64,000 nucleotides of DNA from VXPQ01 sp965223485 (lineage in GTDB: Bacteria > Bacteroidota > Rhodothermia > Rhodothermales > VXPQ01): NCBI GenBank assembly GCA_965223485.1, contig OZ244993.1, forward strand, positions 1,364,001 to 1,428,000, read 5' to 3'. Shown here piece by piece: positions 44,546 to 54,026 of this stretch (positions are counted from its first letter, which is position 1; each line of letters begins with the position of its first letter). Made by a program: the position numbers and the translations under genes. The notes under the pieces were generated by a model that saw nothing but the letters and a program-made list of their open reading frames with translations, did not search any database and had not been told where the DNA came from.

Positions 44546-44573
44546 AATGTTTGCGCGCAAACATTGAGGGTGT
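44545..44573. repeat. Dispersed 27-bp repeat with palindromic core (copy 2)
   Basis: Contains the perfect palindrome TGTTTGCGCGCAAACA; matches 22865-22892 in reverse complement. Confidence 0.5.
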
Positions 44574-44618
44574 AGTATCTATCCGACAGTTCGCCCGTAA
44601 AGGGGGCGGACACCGGGT

Positions 44619-47525
44619 TCACTTGACGAGTATCATGATTTGGACCATGATCTTGTCTTGTGCCTGCAACCGGTAGATGTACGCACCGCTGGGCAGATCG
44701 CCTGCATCGAAGCGCGTTGCATGATGACCTGCGGGTTTCGGTTCGTCGACAAGCACCGCCACTTCGTGACCAAGCAGATCATACACCGCAAGATGTACGT
44801 TGCCGGTCTGCGGCAGCGCATACCGTATGGTGGTCTCCGGATTGAACGGATTGGGATAGTTGCCCATGAGCACCGCCTCGGTCGGTAGCTCCTCGCTTTC
44901 TGTACTTACTCTGCTGGGCAGCATCACGGTTACCTCTGCAGGTGATCCTCCTCCGTGCTCGTTTTCCGCGCGCACCTGGAAGACATACTCCTGGCCGTTC
45001 GTCAGGCCCGTGACCGTGTAACTGCGAGTGTTCGCTTCGCCGGGGCCGCTGTCGGGAATGTCCATATAGGCAATGAAGTCTCCGCCGCTTTCTTTGTGCC
45101 GGTAGGCGTAGCCGGTGATGTCCGCCCCGCCGTCGTCGCCCGGGGCGTCCCATCTCAATGTCACTTGTGCATTGCCTGCCGTAGCTTGCAGGTTCTCCGG
45201 AGCATTCGCAATCGCGCCCGCCTCGGTCGTCCCCGTCCCCGAGGCGGACCAGCCGCTCGTGCCCTCGTCGTTCGTCGCCCGCACCTGCACGTCGTAGTCG
45301 GCGTTCTCCTCGAGCTGCGTGATCGTCACGCTGAGCTGCGTGATCGTCGTTGTCGTCACCTCCGTCCACGAGCCCTGCGGCGACGTCACCCGGTAGCGGT
45401 AGTCGTAGTCCCCGATCACCGGACCGGCGTTCGCGGGCGCGGTCCATGTCACCGTCACACTCGACGCCGAGGCCGACGACACCGAGGGTGCGGCCGGTAC
45501 GCCCGGCGCCTCGCCTCCCACGTCCGTCACCGTCACCGTGATCGTCACCTCCGCCGTCTTCACCCGCGTGCCCGCGCCGCTCGTCGCCCTCACCACCACC
45601 ACGTAGTCGTTGTCCGCGTCGGCGTCCGCCGGCGCCTCGAAGTTCGGCGCCGAAGCGAACGTCAGCACGCCGGTAGAGGCGACGATAGAGAACTTCGAGG
45701 CATCCGCGCCGCCCTGGATCGCGTAGCCCGTCACGCTGTCGCCAACGTCGCTGTCCGAAGCCTGGACCGTTCCCACCGCGGTCTGGTTCTCCGCCGCGCT
45801 GAACGTCGCCGGCGAGGTGAACGACGGCGCCGCGTTCGCGCCCGCCTCGGTCACCCCCGTCCCCGAGGCGGACCAGCCGCTCGTGCCCTCGTCGTTCGTC
45901 GCCCGCACCTGCACGTCGTAGTCGGCGTTCTCCTCGAGCTGCGTGATCGTCACGCTGAGCTGCGTGATCGTCGTTGTCGTCACCTCCGTCCACGAGCCCT
46001 GCGGCGACGTCACCCGGTAGCGGTAGTCGTAGTCCCCGATCGCCGGACCGGCGTTCGTGGGCGCGGTCCATGTCACCGTCACACTCGACGCCGAGGCCGA
46101 CGACACCGAGGGTGCGGCCGGTACGCCCGGCGCCTCGCCTCCCACGTCCGTCACCGTCACCGTGATCGTCACCTCCGCCGTCTTCACCCGCTCGCCCGCG
46201 CCGCTCGTCGCCCGCACCGCCACTACGTAGTCGTTGTCCGTGTCGGCGTCCGCCGGCTCCTCGAAGTTCGGCGCCGAAGCGAACGTCAGGGTGCCGGTCG
46301 CCTCGACGATTGAGAACTTCGAGCGGTCCGCACCGCCATGGATCGCGTAGCCCGTTACGCTGTCGTCCGTGTCGCTGTCCGAAGCCGCCACCGTCCCCAC
46401 CGCCGTCTGGTTCTCCGCCGCGCTGAACGTCGCCGGCGAGGTGAACGACGGCGACGCGTTCGCGGCCGGCGCCGTCACCGTGGCGGTGTCGGCGCCGGGG
46501 GCGGCGCCGCGTGAGGTGTCGGTGGCGCGCCCGGTCACGGTAAGGGTGAAGGTAAGCTCGGTGCTCGCCGTCAGCACCGGGATCGTCACCACCGGCGTGG
46601 CGCTCGCGGCGTCGTCAAACGTCACCCCGCTTGTCGGACCTGAGGTCTGTCTCCAGCTATAGGTCACATTCGTGCCCCACGGCCCGCCGCTGCCGCTGCC
46701 GTCGAGCGTCACATTGCCCCCGGCGACGGGAACCGTTCCGGCGTCGGGCAGGGCATCCGCGGTGGGCGAGAAGGGCGCCCCCGGATTGTCCTGCAGCTGC
46801 AGGTTCGTCAGCGCGGTCAGCTCCTCGAACACGTCGTCGGGAAACGTGGACAGAGAGTTTTTCCTCAGATACAGATCCGTCAGCTCGGTCAGTTCGTCGA
46901 ACACCCCGGCGGGAAGCGTGGTCAGAGAGTTGGTGTTCAGATACAGCGCCGTCAGCTCGGTCAGCTCCTCGAACACCCCGGCGGAAAGCGCGGACAGAGA
47001 GTTGCTGGCCAGATCCAGCACGGACAGCTCGGTCAGTTCGTCGAACACCCCGGCGGGAAGCGTGGTCAGAGAGTTGCTGTGCAGAAGTAGAATCTCCAAC
47101 GCGGTCAGCTCGTCGAACACCCCGGCGGAAAGCGTGGACAAATTGTTGTGGGCCAGATCCAGCGCCGTCAGCTCGGTCAGCCCGTCGAAATCCCCCGCCG
47201 CGAGAGCGGAGATGCCCTTGTTTCTCAGACGCAGCGTGCCGGTGATGGCGGCGAGATGGGCGTCGGTGACATTGCCGCAGGCGGTGATGCCGGGGATTTC
47301 GTCAAGGATCGCGGTGCGCACCGCCTCCGTGCGCCCGCAGATGCCGGTCTGCGCCTCGGCCTGAAGGGGCAGAAAGATCGCGGCGAAGGTCACAAGGAGC
47401 ACGGCCGTCAGGCTGTGCGCCGTGCGGGAGGGCAAACGCCCCGGCCGAGACGGTTCGGCTCTCTTCAGTGCGGCATCGTTTCTCGCGGCGTCAACACCTA
47501 TGTCGAACTGTCTGCGTGCTTGCAT
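44619..47525 (-). CDS. Secreted leucine-rich-repeat/cadherin-like/fibronectin III protein with C-terminal sorting domain
   Basis: 968 residues from the ATG at 47525 (earlier in-frame starts exist to 47633). A signal-type hydrophobic stretch (SLTAVLLVTFAAIFLPLQAE) precedes six leucine-rich repeats of 24 residues (for example LTELTALDLAHNNLSTLSAG then VFDE), a PKD/Ig-like segment, two cadherin-like modules (FTSPATFSAAENQTAVGTV), three fibronectin type III modules, and an ~80-residue C-terminus MGNYPNPFNPETTIRYALP ... LPSGAYIYRLQA, the sorting signal type used in Rhodothermota/Bacteroidota relatives. Should be exported and surface-bound or released; likely ligand binding or adhesion. A cadherin-Fn3 pair is duplicated almost exactly (624-bp period). 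Confidence 0.85.
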   Translation of the reverse strand: MQARRQFDIGVDAARNDAALKRAEPSRPGRLPSRTAHSLTAVLLVTFAAIFLPLQAEAQTGICGRTEAVRTAILDEIPGITACGNVTDAHLAAITGTLRLRNKGISALAAGDFDGLTELTALDLAHNNLSTLSAGVFDELTALEILLLHSNSLTTLPAGVFDELTELSVLDLASNSLSALSAGVFEELTELTALYLNTNSLTTLPAGVFDELTELTDLYLRKNSLSTFPDDVFEELTALTNLQLQDNPGAPFSPTADALPDAGTVPVAGGNVTLDGSGSGGPWGTNVTYSWRQTSGPTSGVTFDDAASATPVVTIPVLTASTELTFTLTVTGRATDTSRGAAPGADTATVTAPAANASPSFTSPATFSAAENQTAVGTVAASDSDTDDSVTGYAIHGGADRSKFSIVEATGTLTFASAPNFEEPADADTDNDYVVAVRATSGAGERVKTAEVTITVTVTDVGGEAPGVPAAPSVSSASASSVTVTWTAPTNAGPAIGDYDYRYRVTSPQGSWTEVTTTTITQLSVTITQLEENADYDVQVRATNDEGTSGWSASGTGVTEAGANAAPSFTSPATFSAAENQTAVGTVQASDSDVGDSVTGYAIQGGADASKFSIVASTGVLTFASAPNFEAPADADADNDYVVVVRATSGAGTRVKTAEVTITVTVTDVGGEAPGVPAAPSVSSASASSVTVTWTAPANAGPVIGDYDYRYRVTSPQGSWTEVTTTTITQLSVTITQLEENADYDVQVRATNDEGTSGWSASGTGTTEAGAIANAPENLQATAGNAQVTLRWDAPGDDGGADITGYAYRHKESGGDFIAYMDIPDSGPGEANTRSYTVTGLTNGQEYVFQVRAENEHGGGSPAEVTVMLPSRVSTESEELPTEAVLMGNYPNPFNPETTIRYALPQTGNVHLAVYDLLGHEVAVLVDEPKPAGHHATRFDAGDLPSGAYIYRLQAQDKIMVQIMILVK
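45217..46464 (-). repeat. 624-bp tandem duplication inside the LRR/Fn3 gene
   Basis: Two consecutive in-frame units of 624 bp (208 residues), each one cadherin-like plus one Fn3 module, nearly identical at DNA level (the frame offset between copies is exactly 624). Boundaries are approximate. High identity implies recent duplication or ongoing homogenisation. Confidence 0.8.
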
Positions 47526-48034
47526 GCTGAACGATCCGCCGTGCTGAAAGCCTGATCCATACATATCGGCTATGCCTGTAAGCAAGGGACACGTCGAATG
47601 CAATCGCGCCGGAGACAGGCAAGGTAAGCCCACCGCCTAACGGTATTGCCCTGCCGGTAGATGTTGAAGAAGCCCATCGACACGTTCTGTTTTCGCTTTG
47701 GCAAACTCAGCCCCTGCAGCCAGTGAGCCGTACAGAATGAAATAGCTATAATGTTTTTTAATCCCGCGCCTGTCTTACTCTCCGGTGCACACATAGGGGC
47801 AACGACTCGGCTTGACTGTGCTCACCCTGTTATATGTTGGCGCAGCCTTTGTAATTATTATATACAGGCCACTGTGTACATTGCATGGTAATTGAGGGCT
47901 AATAAATGTTTTTTTCATTTCTGTTTGCTTCCATCTCTAATGGAGCGTCGCATTCCAAACAACGTACATGCCATGTTGGACAGCGACCGACTACAAATCC
48001 CTTTGGCAACCTTTGTATATAATCTCCTAAACAG
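47526..48034. other. No gene recognised
   Basis: About 500 bp with only short frames. It must contain the promoter of the LRR gene; the right half is AT-rich. Confidence 0.45.
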
Positions 48035-48679
48035 CTATTCTACCGGGCGATGCACCGCCTGGGCGCGTAAGGCGATCGCCTTCCTCTCGACGCCCCCGGC
48101 GTCCACCGCCCAGCATATCCACGTGTCGTCGCCGTAGACACATATGCGGGAGTCGCCCTCAAAATCGCGGTAGCACCTTACCCGCTCGCCTATATGCGCG
48201 CCCAGCTCGGGAGCCACGTACCAGCGGTGGCCTACCTGTATGCCGCGCTTGACGACGGTCCTCATGCCGCCCCTGGAAACAGGCTCATAGAGCACATTGA
48301 GCACCCTTTCGTCTTCGATGCGGCGCACGGCGCCCTTCCATGAATTGGCCCGCTCCCACGGAGAAGAGCCGAGTGAGCCGTGCGTGCGGCGGCCGTAGTC
48401 GTTCTCCGCAAAATTATCGAGCCACGCCTGAAACTCCGCAGGCGAGAGAGCCGAGGGGCCGAGGTCTACCGGCGCCTCGCCAGCTCGAACCCGCGCCCTC
48501 TCCCTAGTGCGCAGCTCTTGGCGCTCTGCGACCGAGTGGCCTACGTAGCCGGGTAGCATCTCCATCGCTGTGCTCACCGTACGGAAGGCCCGTTCGATGA
48601 AAGGTTTTTCTTCTGGATGGAAAGGGCGGCAATGCTCGATGCGGATAGCGAGCGCCCCGGGGGCAAAATCTCGTCTCAC
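48035..48679 (-). pseudogene. Mu-type transposase, C-terminal fragment
   Basis: 214 codons: IEHCRPFHPEEKPFIERAFR then MLPGYVGHSVAERQELR is the end of the DDE core of Mu-like transposases, followed by the WERANSWKG and beta-barrel-like C-terminal domain. The N-terminal ~300 residues with the first two catalytic acids are missing; the frame opens with GTG at an abrupt junction. Confidence 0.7.
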
Positions 48680-48756
48680 TTTATCTCACCAAGTCCCACC
48701 AAGTCTCGTTTCCCACTGGGCCAGATTCAATTTTTTGGCACTGTCGTTTTACAATC

Positions 48757-49562
48757 GAAAAACCTGCAAAACGCAACCTGCAACCCGCACCCCCCCCCGT
48801 ACACACGATAAACCCCATTACTGTCCCAACGGAAAACCGCCCAAACCCCGCCCTTCGCACCCGTTACCGGCTCCCGGCAGTCGAGCAAGACGATCCCGGT
48901 TCGGGTCGTCTTTTCGTATCCGGAAGGTTTTCCGGCGTAGAACCCGGGTCAGCGAAAACGTTATGCAACCGATCATTGAAGTAGAACGGATCCGCAAGGC
49001 ATACGGGGAAACCGGGGCGGTTGATGGCGTGTCGTTTTCCGTACAGCCGGGCGAAATCTTCGGAATCATCGGACCGAACGGCGCCGGCAAGACGACGACG
49101 GTCGAGAGCGTCATCGGTCTGCGCAAGCCGGATCGGGGCCGAATATCGGTGCTGGGGCTGGACCCCGTCAGGGAGCGGGCCGCTCTGGCGCAACGTATCG
49201 GCGTACAACTGCAGGCCGCAGCCCTCGCCGAACGCATGAAAGTGTGGGAGGCGTTGGACCTGTTTTCCTCCTTGTACGCGCATACCGTACCCTACGAGCC
49301 GTTGCTGGAACAATGGGGGCTGGCCGACAAGCGCAATGCGGCCTTCGGAAACCTTTCCGGCGGCCAGAAGCAACGACTGTTTATCGCCCTGGCGCTGGTC
49401 AACGATCCGGAAGTCGTATTTCTGGATGAACTGACCAGCGGATTGGATCCGCAAGCCCGCAGGGCCACATGGGAACTGGTCCGGACGATCCGGGCACAGG
49501 GCAAGACGGTGGTGCTGGCAGTCGGCACGGCTGTCTCTACGGCAACCTTCCGCTGGGAGTAG
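48757..49562 (+). repeat. Duplicated ABC-ATPase segment, copy B
   Basis: 806 bp matching 41868-42745 minus one 72-bp deletion (24 codons). Confidence 0.85.
48963..49562 (+). pseudogene. Truncated ABC-2-type exporter ATPase, copy B
   Basis: 199 residues; same structure as copy A with Walker A, LSGGQKQR and FLDELTSGLD, but the H-loop segment VTHFMDEAEHLC... is gone: TVVL joins directly to AVGTAVSTATFRWE. The deletion lies between short GGTGCT repeats visible in copy A. Without the H-loop, hydrolysis is unlikely. Confidence 0.7.
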
Positions 49563-49638
49563 GGGGTTGCTCGTCCAACGAATCCTGAGTGGAAACGGTG
49601 CGTGCCGCTTCTTCTCTTCGCAATGCGCAATCCAGAAA

Positions 49639-49757
49639 TGACCCGAAAAAATCGGACAGTTTTTCAGGCGTTTTTAAGCGTACCGTCGCGTCGGGTTATG
49701 CCGCTATGGGCAGCGGTTTTCGTTTGTAGAATACGTCGTCGGGCGTTCGGTTGTCAA
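49639..49757 (-). mobile_element. IS3-family transposase tail and terminus (relic)
   Basis: Leftward reading gives DNRTPDDVFYKRKPLPIAA then a stop, the same transposase tail as at 22690, ending in a terminus starting TGACCCGAAAAAATCGGACA at 49639. Inactive. Confidence 0.65.
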
Positions 49758-49764
49758 TCGCCTT

Positions 49765-50382
49765 TTAATCGGAAGTAGAAACGTCATTGCCGCCTGTTGC
49801 TCCGGATAGCAGTTCAATCACGTCCGGATCGTCCCACTCCTGACTTCTCGCCCAGTCCAGAGGCGTTTTTCTTGCGTCGTCTTTCGCGTATACGTCGGCG
49901 CCTGCGTCGATAAGAACGCGGATAGATTCTGCATCGCCCATCCGAACTGCTCGGTGTAGAGGTGTTTCGCCCTTATCGTTTTTTGCATGTACGTCGGCGC
50001 CCGCCTTGATAAGAACACGGATAACCGTTACCCAGGCCGCGGCCCAGTGCAGAGGCGTTTTTCTTTCGTCGTCTTTTGCGTGTACGTCGGCGCCCGCTTC
50101 GATCAGAGTGCGGACAACTTCCTCGAAGTTTCTGTTGGCTGCCCAATGCAGAGGCGTTTTTCCTTCGTCGTCTTTTGCATGTATGTCTGCTCCTGCTTCG
50201 ATCAGAAGGCGGACAGATTCCGCATCGGCGCCCTGAACCGCTTCGTGCAGAGGCGTTTTTCCCTTGCCGTCTTTTGCATGTACGTCGGCGCTTGCTTCAA
50301 TCAGAGGGCGGGTGGCGCGTTCATCGCATGCCCAGTACAGAGGCGTTTGGCCCTTGTTGTCTTTCGCATGTACGTTGGCGCC
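49765..50382 (-). pseudogene. Ankyrin-repeat protein, 5' truncated by a mobile repeat
   Basis: An open frame of ~206 codons ending at TAA 49765 with six ankyrin units, for example GADVHAKDDERKTPLHWAAA and LIEAGADIHAKDDEGKTPLH. The frame has no start codon: upstream it runs into the 126-bp repeat (50383-50508) and an in-frame TAA. The repeat therefore replaced the gene's beginning. A functional remnant is unlikely unless a start lies within the repeat. Confidence 0.75.
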
Positions 50383-50508
50383 GTCTCCTCTTTAGAGCCG
50401 CCTCCAGCATGTGCTTGCCTGTCGTCTTGGACAGGCCCCCTTCTCCCGAAACCTTGCATTCAGCCGGGGGCTAACCTTGCATTCAGCCGATGCCCAAACC
50501 GGTTTTCT
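50383..50508. repeat. 126-bp dispersed repeat, copy 1
   Basis: Matches 56094-56219 with few differences and equal length. Contains an inner hairpin (GCCTGTC / GACAGGC) and a short internal direct repeat AACCTTGCATTCAGCCG. MITE- or REP-like. It truncates the ankyrin gene. Confidence 0.85.
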
Positions 50509-50527
50509 TTTGATGACGGATCAAGAG

Positions 50528-51142
50528 CTATTGGGACATCTCCTTCACCGCCGTACTGATAACGTGGCGAGCCGCTTCAGGCATATGCTCACGTTCATCG
50601 GTTGATACCAGCCATGCTTCAGCGTTAGCAACTGTTTCTTCAGAAGCCTTGTCGATCTTCTCATCCGTCCAGTGACCTTCGAGCGCCTCTAAAGCCTCGG
50701 AGATTGCATCTGCATGGGGCGAACGGTACTTAATGAGTATGTCGGTGTGCCAGGCTATAGCATCCAGATCAGCGTTCTCATCCTGCATGAGGTAACGAAG
50801 CGCGTTATGGGATACTTCCTGAGCAGCTGAAGGATAGAAAGCCTCCTCTTTGGCAGTGGCGATAATATCCCGTGCCTGCTCATCGAACTCATCTGCCGAG
50901 ACAGCACCGGTTTTGTAGCTCTGAATCACGCCGAAAAGCGGTTCGGCCACAACCTCGAAGTATCTCTCGGCGTCGGCCTTGGTATCGCCGTCAGGCACTA
51001 CATAAGACCCGGGAGCCGAGTATGTGACCACCATCGGCTCACTTATCTTGAAAGTCTGCGCGGTTTCTTGCGTGGTTGCCTCCTGACATCCAGTGGCGAA
51101 AGCCAGAACAGCTATAGCAACAATAACAAATTGTGTTTTCAT
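50528..51142 (-). CDS. Lipoprotein of unknown function
   Basis: 204 residues with a lipoprotein signal and lipobox AFATGC (Cys ~19). The mature part is acidic and helical (DEQARDIIATAKEEAFYPSA; LEGHWTDEKIDKASEETVAN). Lies 27 bp after the membrane-anchored gene of the ECF sigma operon, in the same direction, so it may be the third gene of that unit. No family known. Confidence 0.65.
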   Translation of the reverse strand: MKTQFVIVAIAVLAFATGCQEATTQETAQTFKISEPMVVTYSAPGSYVVPDGDTKADAERYFEVVAEPLFGVIQSYKTGAVSADEFDEQARDIIATAKEEAFYPSAAQEVSHNALRYLMQDENADLDAIAWHTDILIKYRSPHADAISEALEALEGHWTDEKIDKASEETVANAEAWLVSTDEREHMPEAARHVISTAVKEMSQ

Positions 51143-51169
51143 CTTGGTTCCTCTTGGTTTTAGTGAATC

Positions 51170-51628
51170 TCAACAACCTGCTTGAGGCCCATAACCGGAC
51201 CACACCTGCTCACCGTCACGGTACACACGGAAGAATGAGCCTTCGCTGTTTTCATAGTTCCAATAGCTGACAGTACCATCTCCATTATCGTAACCGCGAA
51301 CGGAGCATTCGTACCGCAAGGCCAGTCCTATAGCAATCATGCCCACTACGGCGGCGGTGGCAACAGACAGCAGGGCCCAGCGCCGGCGGACGAGACGAAG
51401 CAGCGGTCGCGCCTGGATTCTCCCTTCCTGGCTTTCACGAGGCCCGGCTCGGACATGGGCGTTGAGAAACGCTCCTACCCGGTCGCGTCGATCTGCATCG
51501 ATGCCGGGCCACATGGAATCGTCCCGAACGGTTTCCCAGGTTGCTGCGAGTTCGGAACGTTCGTCTTCTTCGAGCGGCTCGAGGGCGTCCCGAACCGGGT
51601 CGGAGGGTGGCGGTTTATGCGCTGTCAT
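51170..51628 (-). CDS. Single-span membrane protein coupled to an ECF sigma factor (possible anti-sigma)
   Basis: 152 residues from ATG 51628, overlapping the sigma gene stop (ATGA 51625-51628). A ~75-residue acidic cytoplasmic part (DALEPLEEDERSELAATWET) precedes one membrane segment (ALLSVATAAVVGMIAIGLAL, ~88-107) and an aromatic extracytoplasmic tail ending GYGPQAGC. Arrangement is that of an anti-sigma factor, but no zinc-binding anti-sigma motif is seen. Confidence 0.6.
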   Translation of the reverse strand: MTAHKPPPSDPVRDALEPLEEDERSELAATWETVRDDSMWPGIDADRRDRVGAFLNAHVRAGPRESQEGRIQARPLLRLVRRRWALLSVATAAVVGMIAIGLALRYECSVRGYDNGDGTVSYWNYENSEGSFFRVYRDGEQVWSGYGPQAGC

Positions 51629-52239
51629 GGCATGTATTCGTTTAATCCATAGGCTCGGATCTTGCCGCGAAGACACCGAAGCCCTTCCACCAGATGGTTG
51701 TTGACGGTCTTGCCGGAGATTGCCAGAACATCGGCTATCTCCTGGTGGGACATGCATCCGACACGGCTCAACTGAAACACTTCCCGGCGGCGTGGCGGCA
51801 TCTCCGAGATCCAGCGCTGGATGAGCCGATCCAGCTCCTGCCCCATGTAGCTCGATTCAGGCGTTTCACGCAAGGACGGTTCCCGATCCAACGCCACCTC
51901 GTTGCGGATGCGCCTCGTGCGATGCACCTTATAGGCCAGGTTCCTCACAACCCGAAACAGCCAGGCTTTGATCGATTGCTCGGGATCGAGCTCCGCCCGT
52001 TTATGCCAGAGCTTGAGAAACGCTTCCTGTACGATATCGTAGATCATGTCCTCGTCTCGCGTCAATATCCAGGCATAGCGCAGCAGGGGCTCGGACAACG
52101 CCTGATAGAGCGCATCGAAGGCGTCGGCGTTCGAGTGTCGCAGCGCCAGGAGCCATCGCTTTTGATGCTGGTCGAACGGCATTTCTCCCCTCGGCAACGT
52201 GTCGTTCCGCGTCAATGACCGTTCATCCATGTTGTGCAT
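51625..52239 (-). CDS. ECF-type RNA polymerase sigma factor
   Basis: 204 residues. Region 2 has LRYAWILTRDEDMIYDIVQE and AFLKLWHKR; region 4 is a helix-turn-helix in SRVGCMSHQEIADVLAISGK then TVNNHLVEGLRCLR. The FRVVRNLAYKVHRTRR linker is typical. Bacteroidota-type ECF sigma factors often regulate surface functions with a membrane partner, as the overlapped downstream gene suggests. Alternative start at codon 4 (MDERSL). Confidence 0.88.
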   Translation of the reverse strand: MHNMDERSLTRNDTLPRGEMPFDQHQKRWLLALRHSNADAFDALYQALSEPLLRYAWILTRDEDMIYDIVQEAFLKLWHKRAELDPEQSIKAWLFRVVRNLAYKVHRTRRIRNEVALDREPSLRETPESSYMGQELDRLIQRWISEMPPRRREVFQLSRVGCMSHQEIADVLAISGKTVNNHLVEGLRCLRGKIRAYGLNEYMP

Positions 52240-52395
52240 GCACGTGTTTTGTTATCAAGTAGGTACGTCTCACGCGTGCCACCGGAGCCCGAACCAATCA
52301 ATGGAAGGCTCGCATGTATAATCCACAAGAGGCCTGTAGTACCTATTCTCGACAGGAAAAGGAGCCGCTTCACCTGCGGATCGTTCGGCCTTGGG

Positions 52396-52548
52396 CGGCT
52401 CGACCAGGAGACTGTCTGGCTGACGCAGCGGCAGATGTCGGAGGTGTTCCGGACCTCAAGCGACAATGTCGGCCTCCATCTGAAGAATGTTTTTGCAGAC
52501 GGCGAGTTGGAGGAATCGGCAACTACCGAGGATTTCTCGGTAGTTTAG
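52396..52548 (+). pseudogene. RhuM gene fragment, second copy
   Basis: 51 codons RLDQETVWLTQRQMSEVFRT through KNVFADGELEESATTEDFSV, nearly identical in DNA to 43845-43930 at its start, with no ATG upstream and a stop after FSVV. A dispersed fragment of the gene at 43759. Confidence 0.7.
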
Positions 52549-52597
52549 ACTCCTTGAGTACGACGAGGACCGATTGGCGCTCGACCCGCCCGGAGCA

Positions 52598-52685
52598 TTT
52601 CAATCAGTCGGCGGTTGACTTTCAATTGGTCAGGAAATATCTTTCAATTGGTCGGAGAATATTTTTCAAATAGTCGCTCGTCCGA
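52598..52685 (+). repeat. 22-bp tandem array (four units) upstream of the DUF4143 ATPase
   Basis: Units start at 52598, 52620, 52642 and 52664, each opening TTTCAA, then T or A, with GTC at fixed positions (e.g. TTTCAATTGGTCAGGAAATA). The period is exactly 22 bp, two helical turns, and the array ends 10 bp before the ATG. Suggests an operator array or iteron-like binding site. Confidence 0.6.
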
Positions 52686-52694
52686 AACAGCCGC

Positions 52695-53933
52695 ATGTAT
52701 CCTCGCTTCGTCAAACAGCGGATCAGAGAGGCTCTGGCCGATACCAGAGTCGTGCTGCTCTGCGGCCCCCGACAATCGGGAAAGACCACACTGGCGCGGC
52801 AGATCGCGGGCGAGGCCATCCCCTTCGTTACTCTCGATGACGCCACGACCCTCGACGCCGCCATGGCCGACCCCGTCGGCTTCGTGCGCGAGCTCGACAG
52901 AGCAATCATCGACGAGATACAACGTGCGCCGAACATCATCCTGGCGATCAAGACTGCCGTGGACGCCGACCCGCGCCCCGGACGATTCCTGCTCACCGGG
53001 TCTGCCAACTTGATGACACTTCCGCGCGTTGCGGATTCACTCGCCGGTCGCATGGGAATTACCCGTCTGCTGCCATTGGCCCAGGCAGAGTTACGCGGCG
53101 CGCGGCCGCTCTTCTTCGACCAGGCGTTTGCGGGCGAGACCCCGACATGCGGAACCGCGGTCGTCGGCGACGACCTTGTGGAGATCGTTCTCGCGGGCGG
53201 CTATCCCGAGGCGCTGACCCGTTCCGGATGGCGACGACGGCAAGATTGGCACCTGGATTACATCGAGGCGATCATTCAACGCGATGTCCGTGACATTGCC
53301 CGGATAGAACAACTGAGCGCGATGCCGCGGCTGCTGCGCATTCTCGCCGAGCATTCCGGGCAACTCGTCAACTACTCCGGATTCGGCGCACCGCTCACTA
53401 TGAACCACGTTACCACGCGCAAATATATGGGAATCCTGGAGAACCTGTTTCTCGTGCACGCCCTGCCGCCCTGGTACGCCAGCGCTCTCAAGCGCATCAC
53501 GAAGTCCCCAAAGCTGCATTTCCTCGACGCCGGATTGCTGGCGGCGCTTAGAGGTATCACGCCGGATCGCCTGCGCCGCGACCGGACGCCATTTGGAGCG
53601 ATACTGGAGACCTTCGTGTTCGGCGAACTTCTCAAGCTCGCGAGTTGGTCCGATGACCGGTATACATTCTCCCACTTCCGCGACAAGGAGCGCAATGAGG
53701 TCGATATCGTGATCGAAGACGGGCGCGGCCGGATTGTCGGCATCGAGGTGAAGGCGGCGGCAACGGTCTCCAGAAGGGATTTTTCCGGCATGCGCCGCCT
53801 TGCGAATGCTTGCGGCGACCGATTCGCGCTCGGCCTGGTTTTGTACGACCACGAGCAGGCCGTCCCATTCGGCGAGCGAATGGTTGCCGCACCGATTTCG
53901 ACGCTGTGGTCGTCGATTCGAGGCCATCGGTAG
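52695..53933 (+). CDS. AAA ATPase of the AAA_14/DUF4143 family
   Basis: 412 residues. N-terminal P-loop LLCGPRQSGKTTLARQ (~21-36), Walker B-like AIIDEIQRAPN (~69-79), sensor GRFLLTGSANLM (~95-106); then a C-terminal DUF4143 domain ending FSHFRDKERNEVDIVIEDGR with an ExK-like GIEVKAAATVSRRDF, resembling a nuclease-type fold. Common solitary ATPases in Bacteroidota, function unknown. Preceded by the 22-bp array. Confidence 0.88.
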   Translation: MYPRFVKQRIREALADTRVVLLCGPRQSGKTTLARQIAGEAIPFVTLDDATTLDAAMADPVGFVRELDRAIIDEIQRAPNIILAIKTAVDADPRPGRFLLTGSANLMTLPRVADSLAGRMGITRLLPLAQAELRGARPLFFDQAFAGETPTCGTAVVGDDLVEIVLAGGYPEALTRSGWRRRQDWHLDYIEAIIQRDVRDIARIEQLSAMPRLLRILAEHSGQLVNYSGFGAPLTMNHVTTRKYMGILENLFLVHALPPWYASALKRITKSPKLHFLDAGLLAALRGITPDRLRRDRTPFGAILETFVFGELLKLASWSDDRYTFSHFRDKERNEVDIVIEDGRGRIVGIEVKAAATVSRRDFSGMRRLANACGDRFALGLVLYDHEQAVPFGERMVAAPISTLWSSIRGHR

Positions 53934-54026
53934 TTTCCTGTCAAGTGATTGAATATCGGCTCGAAGGATTCCGCTATGCTAACCTAATCCCAGCCACTCA
54001 TTGAGCGGTGCATTGGTCATTCCCAA

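Noticed and set aside
44779..46313. Long frames on both strands within the LRR/Fn3 gene
   Set aside because: Arg/Gly-rich shadows produced by the repetitive GC-rich coding sequence.
44619..47525. Diversity-generating retroelement target or CRISPR-like array
   Set aside because: No reverse transcriptase or template repeat seen; repeats are in-frame protein modules.
49987..50559. 190-codon plus-strand frame with regular YVGA repeats
   Set aside because: Antisense image of ankyrin repeats on the minus strand.
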